Assembly: GCA_019614645.1 (NCBI GenBank) | Contig: JABWDB010000005.1 | Span: 15,737,001-15,801,000 of the forward strand | Origin: Stratiolaelaps scimitus | Lineage: Eukaryota; Arthropoda; Arachnida; Mesostigmata; Laelapidae | DNA length: 64,000 bases | Direction of reading: 5' to 3' | In this document: positions 36,620 through 48,258 of the stretch, piece by piece | Numbering within the stretch: the stretch's first letter is position 1 | Layout of the letters: each line of letters starts with the position of its first letter | Notes under the pieces: generated by a model | Databases searched by the model: none | What the model was told of the DNA's origin: nothing | What the model saw: the letters and a program-made list of their open reading frames with translations, nothing else | Position numbers and translations under genes: made by a program

Positions 36620-38219
36620 CTACAGAAGCAGCAATAGGTCACTACTTGTAAACTAAATCCTTGCTGAGGCCCCGTTAGCTGGCACAAAGGCACAGGCTCT
36701 CGTCCGACACAATGATATTTCCTACATTCTGCATCAATCCGTTCGGCCTACCTCCGGTTTTCGTGGCTGTCAAACCCCAGCGTTCAGGCCGCCGCCGCCA
36801 CACGTGCACAGCGAGAGGTGGTGTGTAACGGCTTTCAATTTGTAGCAGCAGCGTTTTTGGCCTTCTTATTTACACGATCACGGATCGACCTTGGGTTTGA
36901 CCTTTTTGGCAAGGACGCGTGGACGGAGCAGGAACAACAGCAATCGCTATGTCTTAAATGAGCTAGTCGTAGTGGCATTTCTATCTAATCTGCTACGGTG
37001 TGAATTGTGCTGATACGGGTAGCTTGGCCTGGGACGACAACCAACCAACCAAGCAACCGCGTGGTTAAGCCGGATCTGCGTTAACTAACTAACGATGCGA
37101 TGTGGTGTCAAGGTGATGCAACCAGCTAGATGTAGTAGGTAGCCGTATCCCGTAATCCCAGCCGCCCACGGATCCACCGCGGGTCAACTTCGGATCGGGC
37201 TAACCGCGCTGCAACTGTCGCAGTTCATGTAAGGTAGTTCGACTTTCATACTGTCAAGAAGAGAGATACGAGGAACGTCGCCCGACGCCTATAGGATTGT
37301 CTTCTAGTTTTGTCTCCCTGGCCCTTGTGGTCATCGTATGGCACGCGCAGGACGACGTCCTGACAAGAAACACCCCGACAACAACAACGCTACATCGTTA
37401 ACGTCGGACACACTAAACAATCTGCGCGTCTAATGAGGCAGCAGCAGCAGCAACAACAACAGCGGCTAAGCAAATTGCTTAATGCTGTTACCCCGACGAG
37501 CTAATCGCTGTCTGATCGCGTTCTATTATTTACGCGCGTAAAGGCACTAAATCGAATTATTTACACTCATAGATCGACACGAGCAGGCAATGAAGGGCTA
37601 TAGCCGTTGTTTACATATAATTGCCAATCGGGATGAACGATCGGCCCCGGCGGGAGTCACGATGAATGAAATATCCATCGTTCGAGCCCGAAACGACCAC
37701 ACACGCCCAAAAGGCTGAACACCGGCCACCGAAAAGCGCTGATTTTCGGGCTCAGCTCCGTTAGTGACTACGGCCACGGCTGCTGCTGCTTTTTTTTTTG
37801 CCAACGCCGACTCTTTTCCGTCCGAGTCGCTGCCATCATCCACTATTTAGTTTTGAGTGAAATTGTGTTCACCATCCATTTTTTTGTGTGTGTCCTGTTA
37901 TGATGGACAGCTATCTGTTCGCTGTTCTATTTGATACGTGCCTCATCCACGTTGGTGTTGCAACATTGTCCAACACCGATGTCCCGGGGACGATGCCGAC
38001 GTTCGCACGGATTGTTGACAAAATCCTTGATGGGTGCTGGCATCGCTGCCTGGTAGACACTGTCTGCAACAACAGCAGCCACCGCAGCGGGAAGGCATTT
38101 GCGAGTTTCTTTTGAGCTCCACGTTGAAGAAATGCCGTCTGTCTAACCCAAATGGTGGGTAGTGAATGTAACGAACGCTCACGGAGTCCCTAAAAGTCAA
38201 CATTTGGAATAGATACTAG

Positions 38220-38241
38220 ATAGATAGATAGATAGATAGAT
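38220..38241. repeat. (GATA)n microsatellite
   Basis: Five perfect AGAT/GATA units, followed by TTA-type triplets near 38267-38297. Confidence 0.9.
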
Positions 38242-39580
38242 GATAACTCAATTGTGTCAAATATTACTATTACTACTACTATTATTATTATTATTATACA
38301 ATAAAGGAAAATCAAACGAATGGAGAAGAAGATGCTGAAACGGAAGAAACACCGTTCAATCAGCACCTGCTGCTGCTGCTGCTATTGCAACAACCACTAA
38401 GACGACGGTGATGACACCTGTTACAATGCTATTCGTGAGGCAGGATCTGAATCTGCAAAGATCTCGGGGTCACAGCGCTGATGAAAGGGGCATAAATAGA
38501 GGGTTGACATAATGAATGTCGTTACTATACGATTGTCCTATGGACTGGATCGCTGGATCCTGACGACTTCACGTTGGTGCGGCTGTCGTGGGAATGCCGT
38601 GGAAATGATTTCTCAGATCTAGAGGTAAACCATTGAATAGATTCGTCTTTGCCTAGGAGTTCTACGTTGAATTGAACAATTCGCCACCGTATCGCGTCCA
38701 GGCGAGAAGTGCGCGACATTATTGGCCACTAGTACGAGTAGTTCCTTGATAAAAATTGAGATCCTTGCTATTGTTGTTATCGTTGGATGTCTCTATTTCT
38801 GTATGTTTTTAGTAGAATAGGTTTGAGTTAGGTTTGGAAATATTCGAGATTTTTCGGTCACAAGTCTCAACACTATTGTTCTACATAAACCTCTACGCTG
38901 GGAGTGACTTCTCGCTGAAATGAGATTGCTTGAGCATTCCCATTTCTCTCGGTCATTATAAACCTAAAAAGGGACGAATAATGAGGCAAATAATGAAAAC
39001 CTTGCAGTGTTTCAGCAATATCGTGTTTCTCTCAAACAAATTTATTTCCTGCTCTATACACGCCCAGTGTACCCCCGGCGCTCTGTTTGTGCGTGAGCGT
39101 AGCACTCGGCTTAGATCAAACTGCCGTGGTACTGCTGACATCGATCGCTAATTGCATTCGTCGTCATTACATAATGAGAGTCGACGAATAGTCGCGATAT
39201 TCGTAACGGAAGTCACCAGACATTACAGCGAACCTTCATTTGAACGCGTCACGCCAGGTTATTAGTCAACACGGAGCGCGGTTGGGGAGACTATCCGAGA
39301 CGACACGTACATAGAGATATAGTCATACCCGATCCTGACTGCTGGGTTACTTCTAGTGGAGCCCTGTCTTTATCGCATTTTAAAGCCATCGTTATGATGG
39401 AGTCGCACATAAACCGTATAAGTGGGAAGAGAGAGGTGGGCGAGAGAGAGACAGAGCTGTTCGAAGCATTGAACCCATGAGCGAAGCAAAGATCACGTAT
39501 TTGTATGCCGCTATTGTTGCCGAAGTGGCTCTGGCTGCCATAGCTGCTGCTGCCGTTAAATCTCCTCGGTCTCAATCTCA

Positions 39581-39622
39581 ATGCGGTGGGCGCCGCACGC
39601 TGTTCATTGTCCTGAGGCAAAG
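39581..39622 (+). CDS. Candidate polychaetoid first coding exon
   Basis: An ATG frame encodes MRWAPHAVHCPEAK and ends exactly at a strong donor (AAAG|GTGAGC) in phase 0, the phase required by the polychaetoid exon at 50640. It lies within the triplet-rich region. Nothing in the peptide identifies it, so it is an alternative to the ATG at 33800. Confidence 0.2.
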
Positions 39623-40208
39623 GTGAGCTCGCCGCCGCCGATAGCTGTTTCGTACAACTATCGAGACGGCTGTCCAACCACCCAAGCAACAAACCGAGAA
39701 GGCAAGTAACCTACCAAAGCGTTGGCGACTCGAAGCGCGCGCGCGCGCGCTCGGGCTCCTCGCTCTGCGGATTGACAAAAGCGGATTAAAGCTGATGAAA
39801 CTGGTGCGTTCCCGGCCTCGATTTCAGCCGTGGTCACACCGGTTATCTCCGCTTGTAAAAGCCGGCCGCGGCCACCGCCGCCTCCGGCGCCTTGAACATG
39901 TTCAAAACACTCCGTATTCACAAAGACAGCTTCGCACACACCTCCAGTCTACTTGACATAGGATTGGGCAGAGGGTCGAGGACCGGCGGACCGGCTGATA
40001 GATAAATTGAGCAGAAGCCGAGTCGGAAACAACAACTCGTCGAAAAGAGAAGATGCCGCCGGTTGCTGTTCGGGTTTCGATGGTAGGTTGCTCTGAGAAG
40101 GTGTTTCGACAGGAGTTGATTCGGCAGTCCGAAGCTGAGCGAGCTTCTCCTGCTGCTGCTGCTGTTGTTGTTGTTGTTGTTGTTGTTGTTGCTGTCGTTC
40201 GACCTAGG

Positions 40209-40250
40209 TTTTCGGGCGGACTCTCAGCCAACATTTAATGTCCACGGTAC
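40209..40250 (+). repeat. Dispersed repeat, copy B
   Basis: Matches copy A (2835-2876) at 37 of 42 positions in the same orientation. It lies next to a CTG/TTG tract (40149-40190). Confidence 0.6.
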
Positions 40251-43200
40251 AACTGCTTTTTTCCGTTCGACCAAATCGTCCAGACAGCGCGAGCAGCAGT
40301 AATGGTGGTTTTGTGCCCGGTTCTCGAACGTATGAGTATTGTATTATGGAACCATCTTGATATTTATATGAGTAGAGTTCGATTAAATCTGAGAGAGAGA
40401 GAAAGAGGTAGGGTCTATAATAACGCCCGATGTGATAACAAGCTCCAGACAATGTGGAGCAGGCGGACAAACCGAAAGGAACACGCAGACATAGAATACA
40501 ATACAGCCTATCCCGAATCGACTTAGGCCGCCCGCTCTGGTCGACGTTAAATGGCAAACGGCCGAAACTCCCCATGTGGACAAACAGAGACTCACATCAT
40601 ATGATCACATCATTCTAATACAAACTCATACACACACACACACATACGCACATATATACAAGCGTTTTCTGAAGAGTGCTGATGCCGACGCGTCTGAGCA
40701 CCGTTCCACTCAGGGACGCCATCTTCAAACGGTAGCCGTCCCTCAAAAAACGCTGAGCTAGCGATGTGCGGCAGCCAGCAGGAAGATGAACAATCGCTGT
40801 TAACAGCGACCGATAGAGACGGAGTAGGTGTGGAGGTGGACTATCCGAAAAGGCCCGAGTCTGTCAGTGGCTTTTCTCAAAATCCGCCTGCCCAAGCGAT
40901 GCTGCTGCTGCAGCATCAGTTGTGCGTTTCTCACTGTGTGTTCTTCGTTGATCTTCTGCGCGGGTCCACACGTTCATATCGGTGACTGACTCTTTGCTCC
41001 CGCTGCTGACCGTTGTTGTTGTTGTTATTCCACGAGTTCGGGTACCAGTACAAGTTTGTGGCTCGAGCTCTCTCGCTCATGTCGAAGCGGCGACGTAGAT
41101 CATCTCGTAGTCGCTCTGGTCGCCTTCTTGCTGGCGCTCCTCCTCTTTAGCACACGAAGACACACACAGCAACGGTGACGCCAGCAACAGCAGCCGCAGT
41201 AGCAGCAGCAGCAGCATGAAATGATGCGGTTGGAAGCGAAAAAAAATAACGCGAACCACGGCGACAGCAGGACACAGCACACGATAGCGATACAATACCA
41301 AACCTCGCAAGTGTTCGTCTCTCGTTTGTCACGCCTTAGCATAGTGGCAGTCGTAGTAGTGGCGTCGAAGCAGATACGAAGACAGCACAAAAAATGAGCG
41401 CGAGACCAGAATGGGTGCTAGTATATTCGGGTGGCGTTTCGCCACGAGCGTTTTGCCGCTATCGATTGATCCGCCGATAGATCGGCGTCGAGTTACGCGA
41501 GCATCAGTTACGGGCACAGTGTTGCCGGGGTGTTGGCGTTGAGTGAGTCGAAACCTGGACTGTCCAGTGACGTTTCCAGCGCTATATGGACCAGTGGCAT
41601 CTGCCATTCGAGCTGTGGAGAAAGAACAAAATCAGCAGAGAAATGGATGACGATGAACAGGCTGAAAGCACTGCATCTTCCCGTTTGATGGTGATAACAT
41701 GCTGATCAGCAGCGTTCGCCATCAGGCAATCTGAATGCATATACGTGTGTAGGGGACAGGATCCATTGGGGCACGCGTTGTGTTTGATCTTTGTTTCGGA
41801 CCGTTCTTGGACACAATACAGAGGACGTGTCCCGCTTAGCTAGGATGGTGCTCGCCTACGTTCGAACATTGGCGTCTTCGCTTACTCTGCGCCTTCTTTT
41901 CCGGATTCTCCAGATAGAATCAACTCCAGCCGCTTTGATATGCTGCAAATAGGTGTTCCGCCGCGCACAATATCGTCGCATTAGCGCGAGCGCCTGCGAG
42001 CGCTGGGTAAAAGCAGGCACCACTATGAATCATCGCTTGAATCGCTGGGTAGACACAAGCATCGGGGACGTTTAGCAAATATCAAGAATTATATGAAACA
42101 AACAGGACGATACAAACGCCATCTAACTATTATATATATATCTATATATATACACACACATTGTATAGCAGCGCTCTATAATTGAGGTTTCAGCTATTGC
42201 TGCTGCTGCTGCTATTATAGGCGTCGGCAACAGTTGGCGATCTGCAGTTGTATTAGCACCTCATCGTTTTCATCCTCTGTTGTTGTTGTTTCCTTCTATA
42301 AGTGCTCATATCCTGACCGTAAACGGGCCGCCATGAATCGAGCCTGCTCAATGCGTTCGATGATGTCCTTCGCTCGAATTGATTTGGTCACGGCCGACAA
42401 CAAATGACTCATCATCATCATCGCCGCCACCGCCATCATCATCATCATCATAATCGTAATATTTGTCACAATCATTTTGTCTGGGCAACAACAAGAAAAT
42501 AGCTCGCGTCTCCCTCTCTATGCGCACTAAACCAACGCGCGTAAATTGTGCCATTTCGTGCCACGCTACACTGGGTAACGTCTTCAGAAACAGGAGCGGT
42601 TACCTGATACACAGGCCACGTCGAACGTTGACGTTTAACGGGACACGGCCAGATGCCAAGGCGGCATCAGCACAAACAGTCATCTTTGACGCTGATGCTC
42701 GCAGGGCGGCGGCGACGGCGGCGGCGGTGGTGGCTCCTGCCACCACAGCAACTGCCGTGGCGATTCGTTCGCCTCGCCCCGATACAACAGATACGCTGCC
42801 ATTAGCCATTATAAAGAAATTACTATTACGGTTATAGAAATATAGGTAAACCCACCTCTGGGCAGAGTGGTGTTGGCGTTTGTTGCCGGTTCGTCGCTCT
42901 TTCGTTCGCCCCGCTGTTGATTCGCGAGTGGACGTTGACACGATGCCGAAATAGACAAAAGCCGAAGGAGATCGCGGACGCCGCCGCCGCTGCCGCCACC
43001 GCCGAAGCGATTGCTGTCATTGATGCAGATATGAAACTGTGATACTCGTCGTTGTTGTTGTTGCTGTTATTGTTGTTGTTGTGGTTGCCGTTGCTGTTGT
43101 GGTTGTTGTCGAGTTCGTTGTGGCTGGTGAGTAAAATCACAGGGGTACGGTAGTTACGGTAGAAGCGATTACACGCAGCCATGCGAATGCACGTTTCGAC

Positions 43201-43314
43201 GACCACTGCTGCGCTGGCTGTTGATGACGCATGTGCACGGCAACTTTGGGGAGCGGCGGCAGCCTAGGAAGCTACATAAAAAATATATATATACATATAT
43301 ATGTATGTATATAT

Positions 43315-43394
43315 ATCCAACCCGCCCTACATATATATATATATATATATATATACAAAAAAATATGTATATATATATGTAGGGCGGGTTGGAT
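43315..43394. repeat. 27-bp perfect inverted repeat, TA-rich
   Basis: The left arm begins ATCCAACCCGCCCTAC (43315-43330) and continues as AT repeats. The right arm ends GTAGGGCGGGTTGGAT (43379-43394). The arms pair perfectly over 27 bases (43315-43341 with 43368-43394) around a 26-base spacer. The unique 16-base ends show this is not merely a TA repeat. No flanking duplication is obvious. Confidence 0.85.
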
Positions 43395-44137
43395 TAAACG
43401 AAAATATTCCCAATTGACTTTGTTATATATTTGTTGCTGCCGTTGATGTGGCTCTCGTTGCTGGCTCGTGGTAGTCCGTGCCAATGGGAAGGTGATATGA
43501 AGCCGTTTATCTCCAGTCTTCCTTCCTCATGATAATCCCATACAACAGTAAACAGTGAAAGTCGCAGCTAAGCTAGATGTGCGGTCACGGTGGCAACTTA
43601 TGTAGTCGTAGTGGCCCGAACGAAGGGTGGCGCACTAACTGCTATGGTTCACTTACATCAGGCATAGCATAGATACACACCGATACGACATGTACATTGG
43701 ATTTGACAGCCTCTGTATTGTCGTCCACACCAGACCGATCGACCTGGTCGCTGCTTCGACTGCTGCTGTTATGCGAGGTGAAGGCTGAACGCTGATGAGT
43801 CCGACCATCCATACATGTATACCATCGCTCGCCGGCGAATTCGATTCTGCCGAATAAAACGCCTAGACTAGATAATACGCTGATATATAGGCACAGGCAA
43901 ATACAGATGCTGCATGTCTATTCGTGCTGCTACTGTTGTTGTTGTTGCTGCTGTTGTTAGTTTGTTCCACAACAACGTCGACAAAATGTCGACGATGGTC
44001 GCCATTTCTCTCTGTCTGTTATTACTCGTCCATACATCATCGTTGTCGTGCATAACGCCCAGCCATTGCTTTGTTACATTTGACCTGCATCTTCCTTTCG
44101 AGTTTGGCACCTACGAGGTGGTAACGCGTCAGGCGTC

Positions 44138-44165
<28 letters not shown>
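44138..44165. repeat. (TA)n microsatellite
   Basis: TA run followed by a short GT run. Confidence 0.95.
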
Positions 44166-44168
<3 letters not shown>

Positions 44169-44763
44169 TGTGTGTGTGCTTAGTTTAGCTCAGTGATGAT
44201 CTGAGAAGCCATCAAAGATGACAGTTCGTCCTGGCGCCTGTACGATGATCATATGCGTCCATGTAGCGCATATTCGAATTGAGGGAAACGAGGCTGTAAT
44301 AAATGCGTGTTCTTTTTCTTGAAATAGTACAGCTAACGGCTGAATCCGATCACTGTTTATTGAATCAATGAAGTCATGCTGAGAGCGAAATGAATAGCTT
44401 CAAGCAGAGGCCTGAATATAGGCGTCGCATTGATAGTGTCATTTGTTTGTTTTCAGCAATTTTTTTGTTTTTTGAGTTTATATAATATTTTATGAGTTAA
44501 TTGTACGAACTAGAATTAAATTATTATTATTTTTATTTTTTACTAGTATTATTATTATTTTAAGAAAAGCGCACTCACAAAACAAATGTGACAAATCATA
44601 TCGACACGTCTAGATGGCACGATCTAATTACTTCATCACCCCCACATCTATTTTAAGGTTACAAATGCTGACGAAAAGATACTGGTCCCATCTACATCTA
44701 ATCACCATATTACATCGTATTACACACATATTACATCGTTCCCATTCGTCCTCAAGCGGCTAG

Positions 44764-44949
44764 CCCCACAACGAGCCCTGGATATTCAATCTACATAGAC
44801 TAGTTCAGGGGATCAATGAAACCTTTAAACAAGACCTCCTCAGTGAATGTGACTCCCAGTTCAACAAGCGCCTTCTATTTGATAATCTGTGCAAATTGGT
44901 AAAAAGGCAACCTGTTATTACACTTGTACAGTTTTCAAGCACCCTGTAG
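44764..44949 (+). pseudogene. Possible terminal exon or gene relic
   Basis: A 61-codon frame follows a possible acceptor (cctcaagcggctag) and ends at TAG. It begins PHNEPWIFNLHRLVQGINET and has an evenly mixed, amphipathic composition without repeats. No start codon or family is recognisable. It could be the last exon of an unseen gene, a retro-element fragment or chance. Confidence 0.18.
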
Positions 44950-45260
44950 GCATGCATCTCTGGTGTATACCTTACCTTTTATCTTCGTGGTAAAATTTGC
45001 ATCCGCGAACAAATCGCTCGATTAGTTCCTCAATTCTTGCTACTTCGCCGCTGAAGATGGTATTGTGTACGTTTATTAAAAAAAAACGGCCAATCTCTCT
45101 GCACTGGCGACGCGACGGTCTGCCTTCATAGAAATTCTGTCGCGCTAATATCGAAAGTAGCCCTCTCTGCCTATCAACCTCGACGATCAATAATGGTATC
45201 TTCGACAAACAGCACTATAAAACTTCGAGTCGATGACAACTCTTTGCTATATGCTTTAAC

Positions 45261-45261
<1 letters not shown>

Positions 45262-45293
<32 letters not shown>
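45262..45293. repeat. (TA)n microsatellite
   Basis: Uninterrupted TA dinucleotide run. Confidence 0.95.
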
Positions 45294-45294
<1 letters not shown>

Positions 45295-46146
45295 CCTGCA
45301 CACCATTTTTCGGTCGCTACGTAGCTCCATCGTGCTTCGCGGTTGTGGTTGTCACTGTCAACAACAGATAAAATAACCAAAAAAAAAGCAGGCAGGCAGA
45401 GAAGAAAAACAAAAGTTCACGAAGAGTCAACATTACACAGTTGCAGCACTAGCAGACACAGGAACAGCTTCATGGCTAGATGTCTACGAAGTGGCCGGAT
45501 GGCCGTTGCCTCCAGATCCCCAAGGTGGCCAGGAAGAACTGCAGTCGGCAGGTGCCGTAGTCGTCACCGGTGATTCATCGGCGGGAACTCGTCGCCGCCA
45601 GAACGAATCCAGTCTAGAATGCTAAATACAAATATCTGAACGCAACAGCACCAGCAGCTTCCACAAGATGTGTTTGCCGCGAGGCGACAGCGCCGATTCC
45701 GTGGCTGCATCGTCGGCAGCTGATGAAGTCGTCCAAAGACTTCGGACGGCGGACTTTTCTATATTTTCTCGATTTCTTTCTCTTCTTCGTCGGAGGCATA
45801 GCAATCCCTTCGGAACAACAACAACAACATTGTTGCTGCTGGGCGAAAGCGGCCGAACAGCAGCAGGAGCAACAGCAGCGGCACGAATGCAGACGGCAAC
45901 AGGAATAGCTGTCAGTATCGGCGCGGATGATGCCATAGAGCGTCGGCGGGCAAGTGGTCGATAGGCTCTCGGATATGTGCGTATGGCGCATAGCTGCCAG
46001 CCGCGTGTAGCAGTCATCGACGAATTCGCAAACGTAGTTCGCGCGGTGCGGCTGACGCCGCCGCCGACGCCGTTGTCTTCCCAGTGGAGACGACCGCTGT
46101 GGAGACGGGAAAAGCCGGAATGAGATGGATATATGCTAGACCTGAA

Positions 46147-46175
46147 GAGGCATCACGATGCCTCGGCGCCGAGGC
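46147..46175. repeat. Overlapping hairpin and palindrome
   Basis: GAGGCATC/GATGCCTC (46147-46154 with 46157-46164) forms one hairpin. The overlapping GCCTCGGCGCCGAGGC (46160-46175) is a perfect 16-base palindrome. The two structures share bases, so only one could form at a time. Confidence 0.7.
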
Positions 46176-48199
46176 GACAGTGCGCCGATCGATAATCGCG
46201 ATACGTCGCGGACAAAGACGCAAAACGCCAAAGAGCAATCGCCGCCTGATTGCGCCGGCGACGGCCAACGGATCGAACGGCGGGCGAACGGCAGAGTTAA
46301 AGCCGAAAGAGCGCGCACACACACACGGAAAGAAACAAGCAAACCAGGTGCGTATATGAAGTGGCTCGCGGTGGCTGCAGTGGCCGGCTTCACACTGCGC
46401 CATCGTGCTGCGTTATGCCCAGTGCCGTATTGCTGGTGCTGTTATTACCCTGGCGGTCGAGTATCACTCGCCGGCGAAGTAGTGGTATGGCAGATTTTAT
46501 CGGCAAAATGGTCGTCGTGTTCGACTTGACCGACCGCTAGCGATGCGGCGAGCACCCGTTAAGCGTCGGGTAGGGTAAATGGTGGCGTTAAACGGTAACT
46601 GGCCAACACTCACTGTAACTAGAAGCGAGTGGAGTTGTCTCGCAGCGTAGCGTATCTGCGACGCGGCAGGAGCATCTGATTCGTGCGCGATTCAGGTTCG
46701 CCTTTTGTCGACTGGCGCGCTAGACAGGGGGGCCACTAGCAGGAGCCAGCACGAAAGGATGCTCGTGACGAGGGTGACGATGCCAGGCCCAGACCGAACT
46801 GTTGAATGAATGCATCAGTAGATGCTGCCCAGCGTACGTTTACGCTGATGACAGCCAGTAGACGAATGTCGAAGCGTGAATAGCAGCGGTATCGAACTAA
46901 CGCCGTTGGTGTTACGGGAAATTGTGACAACCGACCAGGATGATACGTCGGGGTCTGTGAGGATAATTAAAACGTGGAATTGTTTGCTGTTTTGCTTTCC
47001 AATAATTTTCGGCTGCGTTTTAAAGCTCAGCGTCGGGAGGGAACCCGCAGAGCGTCCGAACGCAGGTGACGAACAGAGATTATGGTTGTGTGGGTGGTGG
47101 CAGCAACTGTGGCGTAGGCGGTGATTCTATTATATATAGAGGGAAAAAATGAATCATGTTGTATGGCTGGCTGCAGACGTGAGTCAGCAACTCACGGGAG
47201 ATGTGGCGATAAAAATTGTCGTGTCCAGCTCGTACCAGAAGCGGGCCATACATGTAAATGGTAACGTGGACAGAACGATTAAAAACGCTATTTACAGTGT
47301 GAATTTTATTTACTAAATCTGCTCAGACAAGTAATCGGTCAGCTACCTTTACTTCTCCGCATAGTGGAGTGCAGAGCTGATTGGAAAATTCGAAAGAATT
47401 CTGTGACTCATGGACATACATGTATTTGAATGTATGTATGCTCGAGTGGTCTTTTTTGTATTTAGATTGCAATCGCTTATTGCGCCAGATAAGTGACACT
47501 TGAGACAAAGTGACATCGCATTCGACTTGAATTAAACTTCGATTGAGAGTATCGGTCGGGATAATCTGGGCATACCGCACACTGATAGCCGCGCCCTTAG
47601 GAACTACGCCTAAGCTGATTACAAATCACAGCATTGAGCCACTGTCACCCACGATCATACGGAGCCGTTTGTCTAGCAGATAGCTCGAAATCGTTGAGAT
47701 CTTTGGCAGGGGAAGACTCGTTGCCTTTCTTATCCACGTTTTTCCCGTATTTCGACTGCGGACAGTATCTAATCCAATCAGCGAATCCATCGATTCGATG
47801 CTGAAACGGGAGAAGTTCTGTAATCCAAGTATTCAATCCTCATGCGGTTTGCAATGGCGCAATTGCTGTTAGTATCGGCGAAGTGACCAATACAAATTGT
47901 ATCAAAGAGGTTTGGTCGCAGTTAACGCGGCTGGAGGGGTCTCGATAGGGAATAGTGACTATGAAGGTAGCCAAAAGACAAACCACTTTTGATACCGAAT
48001 GCACTGCTATAATCACACGCATACGCACAGTGTATCAGGTAGTGGATAACGAAAAAAACAGAAGTTCTGGAAATGATAGAGGTGTTCCGGTATCCGAATA
48101 CTGCCGTTGAATGGTGCCCCAACATCGCCTTCGTAACCACTCGACTAGAGCAAGAAGAAGTCGAATCGAACATATGTTATGCTTCTGTAAATAATTGGA

Positions 48200-48215
48200 T
48201 TATATATATTATATA

Positions 48216-48255
<40 letters not shown>
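48200..48255. repeat. (TA)n microsatellite
   Basis: TA run of about 56 bases with two early interruptions. Confidence 0.95.

Positions 48256-48258
<3 letters not shown>

Noticed and set aside
42832..43206. Minus-strand ORF with Asn and Ala runs (NNHNSNGNHNNNNN), like an arthropod transcription-factor linker.
   Set aside because: The runs come from a GTT/AAC tract and a GCC tract. No DNA-binding domain or splice partner was found, so it is not called as a gene.
45614..46403. Several overlapping Ala/Ser/Cys/Arg-rich ORFs on both strands.
   Set aside because: They derive from AAC/CAG triplets and high GC, and both strands are open at once, so coding sense cannot be decided.
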